From: an uncultured Erysipelotrichaceae bacterium
GTDB taxonomy: Bacteria; Bacillota_I; Bacilli_A; RFN20; CAG-826
Assembly: GCA_902774655.1 (NCBI GenBank)
Contig: CACYJD010000013.1
Span: forward strand, 1-9,052
DNA length: 9,052 nt
Direction: 5' to 3'
Shown: positions 1-5,890 of the stretch, in pieces
Layout: each line of letters opens with the position of its first letter
Position numbering within the stretch: position 1 is the first letter of the stretch
Notes under the pieces: model-generated
Told to the model about the DNA's origin: nothing
Seen by the model: only the letters and a program-made list of their open reading frames with translations
Databases searched by the model: none
Position numbers and translations under genes: made by a program

Positions 1-687
1 AACATCTTTCATTTCCCTACCCCTACTCTCGGCAATCACTAGCCAATCCGGGTTACTTCTTAAAGAGTTTCTAATTAACTCTTCAAAAGTTCCTTCTTTG
101 CTATTTGGATTTACCTGCCAACTTGTCAAATCGATTCGCTTATTAGTTCGAACCACATCTAGTTCCTGAACATTATCGATAACAATAACTCTGGAATAGT
201 CAGCCAAATTCTTAAGCAAATACTTTTGAAGCTCCGTTTTGCCACAGCCCGTTGGTCCGGCGATGACAATCGACGATTTATTTTGGAGTGCATCCATGAG
301 AATCTCGTTTGCTTTTTTACTTAGAAAGCCATCACCGACTCTGATACGAGATTCCATGGATGCAATTCGGATTGAGAACGAGATGGATTTATCATCCCCA
401 ACCCTACATAACGATTGATGAACAGCATTAATTCGATATCTTCCGATGGATATGTCTAGGATAGGAACTGTGTAGGAAAATTGTTTTTCGGAAAGATTCG
501 CAATCTGACGGATAAAGTCAGCGACTTGATCCCTGTTCACCTGAATATCTGATAATTTTCTGCCTAAAACATTATCTTGATAGAACAAGCTCTCACCGTT
601 ATAGGAAATATCAGTTATAGACTCTTGTTCTAATAAAGGTTTTAAAAATGATTCTTTAATAAAATTTATGAGTTTAATATCATCCAT
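1..687 (-). CDS. TadA/CpaF-type secretion or pilus ATPase, N-terminal part (runs off left edge)
   Basis: The 229 visible residues fit the TadA/CpaF (VirB11-like) secretion ATPase family, which hydrolyses ATP on the cytoplasmic face to drive assembly of Flp-type pili or related export machines. An N-terminal domain has the family pattern (ITDISYNG, residues 24-31; VPILDISIGRYRINAV, 74-89; SIRIA, 105-109). The Walker A motif GPTGCGKT is at 144-151, an aspartate-box-like VIVIDNVQEL at 167-176, and a Walker B region, SLRSNPDWLVIAESRG, at 208-223. The last part of the RecA-like domain (His box and C-terminus) is outside the window. The ATG at 687 is chosen because a GAAGG lies 11 bases upstream and it overlaps the previous gene's stop by 8 bases (ATGGATGA). 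The other nearby ATG (683) hits a stop after five codons. Compared with typical members, ED in the aspartate box is DN here and GE in Walker B is AE, so it is a divergent branch. Family assignment is firm; the transported substrate is unknown. Confidence 0.85.
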   Translation of the reverse strand, partial: MDDIKLINFIKESFLKPLLEQESITDISYNGESLFYQDNVLGRKLSDIQVNRDQVADFIRQIANLSEKQFSYTVPILDISIGRYRINAVHQSLCRVGDDKSISFSIRIASMESRIRVGDGFLSKKANEILMDALQNKSSIVIAGPTGCGKTELQKYLLKNLADYSRVIVIDNVQELDVVRTNKRIDLTSWQVNPNSKEGTFEELIRNSLRSNPDWLVIAESRGREMKDV

Positions 688-1084
688 TGATTAATTTACC
701 TTCGACAATGTAGTAGTTTTTAGCCTTTTCATAGTGAAAGAAAATATTGAAGTCTGCTTTTAAGGAAACTTTTAACCCTCGACAGACATGATCTGTGCAA
801 ACTAGTCCACTATCTACATCAAAGAAGTAATAGCTAGTATCGTAGTTTGTTACATATCGACTTAAATTATTTTTAAAATAGTCGCCTAAATTCTTTACTA
901 ATTTTTCTTCATTGAAATATGGCTCAATATATTCGCCGTCTTCTCCTATTATGGTAATTGAAGACTCTATAACTCCTTTAAATACTAATTGAAATGTTCT
1001 ATGTACCCCTGAATAGTTAATGCAACCAGAAGTAAAATTTAATGAGATGGAAGCAATAAGAGCGTAGAAGATAACATTAAGCAT
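680..1084 (-). CDS. Small N-terminally anchored exported protein of unknown function, in Tad-like cluster
   Basis: I do not recognise the family of this 134-residue protein. A hydrophobic segment at residues 3-18 is followed by a predicted extracellular part rich in Tyr and Phe. Cysteines at 21, 96 and 101 include a close pair (C-x4-C) that could form a disulfide outside the cell. Cys21 follows TSG, a poor lipobox (Thr rather than Leu at -3), and the N-terminus has no Lys or Arg, so a membrane anchor or pseudopilin/TadE-like protein is at least as likely as a lipoprotein. It starts with ATG 8 bases after an AGGAAG Shine-Dalgarno, overlaps the upstream gene by 8 bases and overlaps the secretion ATPase gene by 8 bases. 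This strongly suggests co-translation and a shared role in an envelope machine. That role is inferred from context only. Confidence 0.75.
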   Translation of the reverse strand: MLNVIFYALIASISLNFTSGCINYSGVHRTFQLVFKGVIESSITIIGEDGEYIEPYFNEEKLVKNLGDYFKNNLSRYVTNYDTSYYFFDVDSGLVCTDHVCRGLKVSLKADFNIFFHYEKAKNYYIVEGKLING

Positions 1085-2183
1085 TCAGGGGACTTCCTAT
1101 ATTGAAATCTGGGTTAGCCGATTCACTAGTGACACAGTATTCGCCTTCGTAACAGCTAGTAAAATACGCTTTATAATTTGGAATATAATTTCTTCTAAAC
1201 CTAATAGCAGAATTTGAGAAACCTAAATCATACATTTCTATCATTGCGAAGAATCTTACTTCTGGTTCAGCGGTACAATTAGGAAGATATATGTATTGAG
1301 TTTCAACATATCCTTCTTTTTCTACTAAAGACATTTCTTTTGTAACAGGATTAACATAGAAACAGGTTTTTGGTTTAATGCCTAATTCATATTCGTTAAT
1401 TCTATAGACTTCTAAGTTTTCAATTATTGTAAAGAAGTTAGAACCAAATATATTTGTGTATTTCGTTTGCTCCATATTTCCAACATATGGATACAATGCA
1501 ATTGAAGCTTTAGCAGTATCTAACTGTGGAAGATGCCAATAATTTCGATCAAAATGAACAACAAATTCACTTAAATCTATACGATTAAGATAATCTAATT
1601 GAATTGGTTTGGCTTCAACTAATTCCTCATTTAAGGCTATATAGTCCCATAATTCGTACCAGGTATTATCATTACCGCAATATAAATTACCGTGTTCTTT
1701 AGACTTATAATTTGTAACAGGTTCTAGACTACTTGCTTCAACCATATTAACTGAGAACAAGCCACTGATATGCGATGTATCTATTAATTCAATATCTGGT
1801 TCACTTTGATTTACTTTATAAACTCTTACCTCAAGAGAATGACCAGGAAATAATACTTGAGGATCAAACTCAATAATTGATTCAGTTGTCCAAACATCAG
1901 TTGGTGTTGAATAATCAATTGAATATATGAGTTTAGAATATTGTCGATAGTGGTTAATCAGCTCAACTCGGTCGAATTTTGTTTTAGATGAATAACCACC
2001 ATGTATAACTTTTGAAGAGTTTTTACCATAACTATGACTGTTTGAGAGCATTATGTAATCAAGCCCTCTATAATTATGGCTAGTAATGTTTTGTATCATT
2101 CTATCGACTCTAGGTAAGTCTGCAGTTGTATTAGATAAAAGAAGAGGGAGCGCAAATAAACTAACAGCGGCAAATTTTTGCAT
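1077..2183 (-). CDS. Secreted or surface protein with signal peptide, unknown function
   Basis: This 368-residue protein is not one I recognise. Its N-terminus looks like a signal peptide: Lys3, a hydrophobic run at about residues 4-17, then a possible cleavage after TTA at 19-21. The rest has no further membrane span and is rich in Tyr, Asn and Ser, as in extracellular beta-rich proteins. There are five cysteines (169, 274, 303, 344, 350); the last two, C-x5-C near the C-terminus, suggest a disulfide. The start is uncertain. I choose the ATG at 2183 because it gives the cleanest signal peptide; an in-frame TTG at 2198 would add five residues (MSHSL). Neither has a good Shine-Dalgarno, and both lie inside the end of the preceding gene, so translation is probably coupled. 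It lies between a possible regulator and a small anchored protein in the secretion-ATPase cluster, so it may be a surface component or substrate of that machine (inference). Confidence 0.72.
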   Translation of the reverse strand: MQKFAAVSLFALPLLLSNTTADLPRVDRMIQNITSHNYRGLDYIMLSNSHSYGKNSSKVIHGGYSSKTKFDRVELINHYRQYSKLIYSIDYSTPTDVWTTESIIEFDPQVLFPGHSLEVRVYKVNQSEPDIELIDTSHISGLFSVNMVEASSLEPVTNYKSKEHGNLYCGNDNTWYELWDYIALNEELVEAKPIQLDYLNRIDLSEFVVHFDRNYWHLPQLDTAKASIALYPYVGNMEQTKYTNIFGSNFFTIIENLEVYRINEYELGIKPKTCFYVNPVTKEMSLVEKEGYVETQYIYLPNCTAEPEVRFFAMIEMYDLGFSNSAIRFRRNYIPNYKAYFTSCYEGEYCVTSESANPDFNIGSPLNA

Positions 2184-2514
2184 TAAAGAGTGCGACAAAT
2201 TTCTTTATCGCTTCACCTCTCAATCTATAATAAGTAGATCTTGAATAAGTCTTAATCCACCAATCAGGATTGCCTGGGTAGAAGAAATCATTGCTAATGA
2301 ATTGTTTCGAAATAACATCAAGATCTTTAAATGTTTCTTGAACTGCATTTACGTAGAAGCGATAGTCTTCTTTTGTGAGGTTTGAATTTGGGCGGATAAT
2401 CGAATTTAGTCTGCTCGCGCTATATACATAATTATCACGTATCATTTTAATCTCCTTTGCTTTTTCATAATTTGTTTGCTCAATCGTTTGAGCGTTTCTT
2501 TCAATTTTTTTCAT
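2161..2514 (-). CDS. Small basic protein with possible helix-turn-helix, first gene of Tad-like cluster
   Basis: A 117-residue cytoplasmic protein with no signal peptide or membrane span. The N-terminal half (residues 1-40) is charged and probably helical. The C-terminal half contains DWWIKTYSRSTYYRLR (84-99) followed by a helix, EAIKKFVALF (101-110). This arrangement recalls the recognition-helix part of sigma-70 region 4-like or phage ArpU/RinA-like regulators, and also a small-protein family I recall from mycoplasmas (MG284/MPN403). Both resemblances are from memory and uncertain. The ATG at 2514 follows AAAGG at a spacing of 9 bases. The stop (TAG, 2161-2163) lies inside the start of the next gene, making it the first gene of the cluster leading to the secretion ATPase. 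A DNA-binding regulator of that cluster is a reasonable inference. The C-terminus ends in an unusual CRC. Confidence 0.7.
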   Translation of the reverse strand: MKKIERNAQTIEQTNYEKAKEIKMIRDNYVYSASRLNSIIRPNSNLTKEDYRFYVNAVQETFKDLDVISKQFISNDFFYPGNPDWWIKTYSRSTYYRLRGEAIKKFVALFNAKICRC

Positions 2515-2545
2515 GGTGTTTTGCCTTTCTACTTTTCTTTACCGA

Positions 2546-2583
2546 GAAAAACAAAAAATGCGACACGTTTTTTAAATGTCGCA
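2546..2583 (-). terminator. Strong intrinsic terminator hairpin or leader attenuator
   Basis: On the minus strand TGCGACA (2583-2577) pairs perfectly with TGTCGCA (2565-2559) around an 11-base A/T-rich loop. TTTTTT, a G and TTTTT follow at once (2558-2547). This is a textbook Rho-independent terminator for transcripts coming from the ion-transporter cluster. Its U-tract ends only about 32 bases before the next ATG (2514), which leaves little room for a full promoter. It may therefore instead be a conditional terminator in the leader of the Tad-like cluster. Confidence 0.8.
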
Positions 2584-2607
2584 CTAGTAAATATTTATAT
2601 TTAAATT

Positions 2608-2636
2608 TTTAAAAATTTTTTAATTTGATCTAACAA
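2608..2636 (-). promoter_or_regulatory. Weak candidate promoter upstream of the hairpin
   Basis: On the minus strand TTGTTA (2636-2631) is followed after 17 bases by TTTAAA (2613-2608). Each hexamer matches the sigma-70 consensus at four of six positions, within a very A/T-rich tract. If it is used, transcription starts before the 2559-2583 hairpin, which would then lie in the leader of the 117-residue protein's gene. In sequence this AT-rich, random hexamer matches are common, so support is low. Confidence 0.22.
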
Positions 2637-2663
2637 AAATGGGTCGCGGGCGCTACACGCTTA

Positions 2664-2837
2664 TTACGCGCGTAACAAATAATAAAGTGAAATAACTCCA
2701 GCAAGTAAAACGAGAACTACAACTAAAGAAATAACAACTATGCGCACGATGGTGCGATCGACTTTGTTATTCTTGTTAAATTTTGGTTCGTCTTCAGGAC
2801 GTTTAACCATTTCTTTTTTATCTCTTAGGCCTAGCAT
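2664..2837 (-). CDS. 57-residue single-span membrane protein
   Basis: A short gene with a strong start: GGAG lies 6 bases upstream of the ATG (2837-2835), which overlaps the stop of the CorC-type transporter gene as TAATG. The protein has a charged cytoplasmic N-terminus (MLGLRDKKEMVKRP, residues 1-14, with further Lys/Asp/Glu to about 28). One hydrophobic helix (IVRIVVISLVVVLVLLAGVI, 30-49, continuing to LYYLL at 55) follows, and it ends LRA with two tandem stops (TAATAA). This is a small tail-anchored type protein. Its translational coupling to the ion-transporter gene suggests an accessory or regulatory subunit of that transporter, but this rests on context only; I know no named family. 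It is too short for many gene callers. Confidence 0.8.
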   Translation of the reverse strand: MLGLRDKKEMVKRPEDEPKFNKNNKVDRTIVRIVVISLVVVLVLLAGVISLYYLLRA

Positions 2838-4153
2838 TACTTGCTCCTTTTCCTTTTAACTTTAACAAGGACTTTTTCCACTGTAAATTCTTTTGCGTCA
2901 ATAACTTCTAACGATAAGTTTTGATAGGCAATTTTATCTCCTATCTTAGGGAAACGTTCTAAGACGTCAATAACCCAACCACCAACAGAAGTGAAATCAA
3001 TATTCTCAGGTCTTTCAACATCAACTAAATTAAAGAAATCGTCAATATTCATTGAACCATCAATTTCATATAAATTACGTTTGATCTTTTTGACATCTTC
3101 TTTAACTACGTCAGTCTCATCAAAAATATCACCTACAAGTTCTTCTAAGATATCTTCCATGGTTAGCATACCGCTAATTCCACCAAACTCATCAATAACA
3201 TAAGCGACGTGGTTTTTGGTTTTCTTCATTTTCTCTAAAATTTCAGAAATACCCATAGAGAATGGCACGAATTGAGGTTCAATTAACATTTCTTTAATCT
3301 CTTTTTTGCCAACTTTTTCATCCTTAAGCAACTTACGCAATAGTGTTTTGGTGGGAAGTGTTCCTTGCAGATTATCAAGTCTATCAATATAAATTGGAAT
3401 ACGTGAATATTTATAAATAAATTCACTGTTTAATAGTTCATCAACACCATCAGACATATCAAAGGAGAAGATATCAATTCTAGGAGTCATAATTTCGTGT
3501 GCTTCAGTATCTTTAAAGGTAACTGCACTTCTAACGAATTCACCTTGATCTTCATCAATAACGCCTTCTTCTTCAATGGTGTCAATCATCTCATTTAACT
3601 CATCGTTAGAGATAGTCTCTTCGCGTGGACCAATATTTTTTCTAAATGGGTATGACAGTAATGATCCAACCTTAGTTGAAAGCCACACAAATGGGAAGAA
3701 AATAATCTGGAACAATCTAATAGGAAGAGCAAAAAGAAGCGACAACCTATAGCTAAATGCCTTTCCAATGACCTTTGGAATGATTTCGCCAAAGATTAAT
3801 AAAAGTATGAGTAAGGAAGCTGATGTGATAAACGCTCCCCACTGTGCTACAGGGTCAACTAAGAAGATTTCAGTAGCTAAAATTGTCGCCAAAGAAGTTG
3901 CGGCAATATTAACTAAGTTATTTGAGAATAAAATAGTTGTAAGCGTTGTATCAAAATCTTTTGCTAACTTATATGCAAGTTTAGCGACTTTATATTTTTT
4001 ACCGCGTTTCTTTAATCGTAGCTGATTAACTGTCGCGTAAACCATTTCAGAACTACTAAAGAAACCGGACAAAATAATAAAGACAAAAATTGCAATCGAA
4101 AGAGCAACAATTTTTGGAGAATTATAAACGACTTCAAACACTCTTAAAATCAT
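2837..4153 (-). CDS. CNNM/CorC (HlyC/TlyC) family membrane protein, probable Mg2+/Co2+ exporter, full length
   Basis: This 438-residue protein belongs to the 'hemolysin C' or MpfA-like family, now linked to magnesium efflux and resistance rather than haemolysis. Domains in order: a DUF21/CNNM transmembrane domain (about 14-175) with SSSE at 33-36, NN at 78-79 and the family motif GEIIPK at 122-127; an acidic connector (EEEGVIDEDQGE, 194-205); two CBS domains (about 220-345) including MTPR at 222-225 and the signature DEFGGISGMLTMEDILEELV at 321-340; and a CorC/HlyC C-terminal domain (about 352-435). Length and architecture are normal. GGAG lies 7 bases before the ATG, and the start overlaps the stop of its upstream paralog as ATGA. 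The CBS pair usually binds adenine nucleotides to regulate transport (family knowledge). The family call is firm; the exact ion is inferred. Confidence 0.92.
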   Translation of the reverse strand: MILRVFEVVYNSPKIVALSIAIFVFIILSGFFSSSEMVYATVNQLRLKKRGKKYKVAKLAYKLAKDFDTTLTTILFSNNLVNIAATSLATILATEIFLVDPVAQWGAFITSASLLILLLIFGEIIPKVIGKAFSYRLSLLFALPIRLFQIIFFPFVWLSTKVGSLLSYPFRKNIGPREETISNDELNEMIDTIEEEGVIDEDQGEFVRSAVTFKDTEAHEIMTPRIDIFSFDMSDGVDELLNSEFIYKYSRIPIYIDRLDNLQGTLPTKTLLRKLLKDEKVGKKEIKEMLIEPQFVPFSMGISEILEKMKKTKNHVAYVIDEFGGISGMLTMEDILEELVGDIFDETDVVKEDVKKIKRNLYEIDGSMNIDDFFNLVDVERPENIDFTSVGGWVIDVLERFPKIGDKIAYQNLSLEVIDAKEFTVEKVLVKVKRKRSK

Positions 4154-5181
4154 TCTTTTTCTCCTTTTAGTTTTGTTGGCTCAGCAATCTTTCCAACAAG
4201 TTCTTCAAGTACGTCTTCCATTGTTACCATACCAACAACTTTTTCGTTTTGTTTAACAATGGCAATATGAGTTTTGTTCTTTTTAAAACCTTCAAGAATA
4301 TCGTCTAATTTAGTCTTAGTGGATACAAAATATGGCTTTTGAAGGAGTGACAAAACAGAGATATTTGGATTCTTCAAATATGACTCAATATAGCGTTTAA
4401 CATGTAGGATCCCCACTATTTTGTCTTTATTCTCATAGCAAACAGGGATTCTTGAATAGCTGGTTTCTAAGACAATATTCTTAATATCTTCTTTGCTACA
4501 GTCTTTCAAATCTATAACAAACATCTTACTTCTTTTAGTTAAGACTTCTTTGACGGTTGTTTCAGTAAATTCAAGTGAAGCGTAAATGATATCGGACTCG
4601 TTATCTTCGATGCCACCTTCTTCTTCAATTGCTTCAACGACGTTTTCAAAATCCTCTTGAGTCATTGATGGAATATCATCAATTTTGAAGATCTTGTTAA
4701 CTAATTTTGTAAGAAGAGACAATAACCAAATTAGTGGGAAAAAGATAATGCCGAAGAATGAGGCAAATCTTTCAAACTTCATCGCGATAATTTCAGGATT
4801 AGTTTTAGCAATCATTTTTGGCATCATGTCACCAATAACGTAGGTTAATAATGTCATCACGATTGTGGAAATAACTGTAATCCAGGTCTCGCTAATGAAT
4901 TCAGATAACAATAAAACAAATAATATGGTCGATATAGTTGATAAGACAACGTTAACTAAGTTATGCCCTATAAGAGACATAATTAAAGTCTGATCTTCTA
5001 ATTCTAATCGCTTTAAAACTCGCTTCGCTGCTTTGTTACCATCATCAGCATAAACACGCATCTTAAATTCATTTGTACAAGAGAACGCTGTCTCTGTAAG
5101 TGAAAAAAGTGCACTCAAAAATAAGAGCACTACGATTAAAACAATATATATAATCAGTCGCGTTAAACTATCGGGGTCCAT
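4150..5181 (-). CDS. CNNM/CorC-family paralog lacking the C-terminal CorC domain
   Basis: A 343-residue paralog of the next gene. The DUF21/CNNM membrane domain (about 10-170) has FSLTE at 26-30, HN at 73-74 where the neighbour has NN, and GDMMPK at 117-122 in place of GEIIPK. An acidic connector (about 183-198) leads to a CBS pair (about 210-333) ending in the same TMEDVLEELVGKI signature (320-332). It then stops after about ten residues, so the CorC/HlyC domain present in the neighbour is absent. The MTPR motif is replaced by LTKRSK (214-219). The frame is intact and the stop (TGA) overlaps the next ATG, so this is a natural short form and not decay. The start is TAATG-coupled to the upstream gene, with AGGTGG 12 bases before it. 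It may work with, or tune, the full-length paralog, perhaps as a heterodimer (inference). Confidence 0.9.
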   Translation of the reverse strand: MDPDSLTRLIIYIVLIVVLLFLSALFSLTETAFSCTNEFKMRVYADDGNKAAKRVLKRLELEDQTLIMSLIGHNLVNVVLSTISTILFVLLLSEFISETWITVISTIVMTLLTYVIGDMMPKMIAKTNPEIIAMKFERFASFFGIIFFPLIWLLSLLTKLVNKIFKIDDIPSMTQEDFENVVEAIEEEGGIEDNESDIIYASLEFTETTVKEVLTKRSKMFVIDLKDCSKEDIKNIVLETSYSRIPVCYENKDKIVGILHVKRYIESYLKNPNISVLSLLQKPYFVSTKTKLDDILEGFKKNKTHIAIVKQNEKVVGMVTMEDVLEELVGKIAEPTKLKGEKE

Positions 5182-5852
5182 TAACTATTTGTACCACCTG
5201 TCGTTTCAACGTTAGTAACTTGAGTTGGGGTTTGAGGAGCTGCTTGAGCACTTTCTTTAGCTTCGAGTTTTTTCTTCTTGTTCTCTTTAAGTGCTTTGAA
5301 GAAAGCAATTAAGTTTAAAAGCATTAATAAAAGCATGAAGAATGCAACAAATCCAGCGCAAACTAATTGTCCTCCAAAAATAACCTTTTGGAAGATATCT
5401 ACATCGGCATTGCCATTCAAAATAACGAATTGAAGAATTGAATATGGATTTCCGCCATCATCAACAGGTGCGGATGGAGGTGTCCATAAAACGATATATG
5501 TAACTGTGAATAATACGAATGCTAAAGGTAATAATCCAAGGATTGAATGTACAAAAAATCTGGCTCTTTTAGCAAAAATTCCAAATAGGAACGAGAATAA
5601 GAAGAAAAGAGCGCCTAATCCTAATATTGAAAATCTGATCAAATATGGAGGAACCATAATATCTTGGAAATGTTCAAATAACTCTCCATATAAAAGATAT
5701 GGGATATTCGCAAGATCTACTGTTGAAAAATCACCTAAAAGATTAGGCAATTCCAAGATAGGCACAATGAAACTATACAAATAGTAAAAAGTCATGCCCA
5801 AAACGGTGAAAATAATTGACCAAACAAGTAGACCATTAGTTCTAGGTTTCAT
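5181..5852 (-). CDS. Four-span membrane protein of unknown function
   Basis: I do not recognise this 223-residue protein. Four hydrophobic segments are visible, at about residues 9-30, 73-93, 99-123 and 157-185. They are separated by an outward loop (31-70) and a Pro/Gly/Asp-rich loop (124-150). The C-terminal tail begins with a strongly basic patch (NKKKKLEAKE, 191-200) and becomes low-complexity Ala/Gln/Thr/Asn to the end, as in a disordered cytoplasmic tail. It is the first gene of the ion-transporter cluster: its TAA stop overlaps the next ATG (TAATG). A role linked to that transport or to envelope stress is possible but unproven. No Shine-Dalgarno precedes its ATG; -10-like sequences lie 6 and 11 bases upstream. 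Confidence 0.8.
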   Translation of the reverse strand: MKPRTNGLLVWSIIFTVLGMTFYYLYSFIVPILELPNLLGDFSTVDLANIPYLLYGELFEHFQDIMVPPYLIRFSILGLGALFFLFSFLFGIFAKRARFFVHSILGLLPLAFVLFTVTYIVLWTPPSAPVDDGGNPYSILQFVILNGNADVDIFQKVIFGGQLVCAGFVAFFMLLLMLLNLIAFFKALKENKKKKLEAKESAQAAPQTPTQVTNVETTGGTNS

Positions 5853-5858
5853 AGTTAT

Positions 5859-5886
5859 ATCATATTATATACATAACCAAATACAA
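5859..5886 (-). promoter_or_regulatory. Candidate promoter giving a near-leaderless mRNA
   Basis: On the minus strand TTGTAT (5886-5881) is followed after 16 bases by TATGAT (5864-5859), 6 bases before the ATG at 5852. An overlapping perfect TATAAT sits at 5869-5864. Either -10 would place the transcript start between about the ATG and 5 bases ahead of it, and no Shine-Dalgarno is present, so a leaderless or very short leader is likely. The -35 match is weak. Confidence 0.4.
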
Positions 5887-5890
5887 GTAT

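Noticed and set aside
1022..1084. Lipobox in the 134-residue exported protein (Cys21)
   Set aside because: Position -3 is Thr and the N-terminus lacks positive charge, so I did not call it a lipoprotein.
2603..2620. A/T palindrome around AAATTTTTAAAAATTT as an operator
   Set aside because: Pure A/T palindromes arise readily by chance in this composition; no second half-site or specific pattern supports a binding site.
2991..3203. Open frame on the + strand, 70 codons, Ser/Ile/Pro-rich
   Set aside because: It lies wholly opposite the well-supported CorC-family gene, has composition expected of an antisense frame, and shows no recognisable domain.
3595..3792. Second minus-strand frame (65 codons) inside the CorC-family gene
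   Set aside because: It overlaps a conserved coding region in another frame, with a biased Leu/His/Arg composition and no motif.
3768..4025. Open frame on the + strand, 85 codons
   Set aside because: It is the reverse of the DUF21 domain; Lys/Ser-rich shadow with no independent start signal.
5506..5784. Open frame on the + strand, 92 codons
   Set aside because: It is opposite the four-span membrane protein and Asn/Lys-rich, as expected of the complement of a hydrophobic gene.
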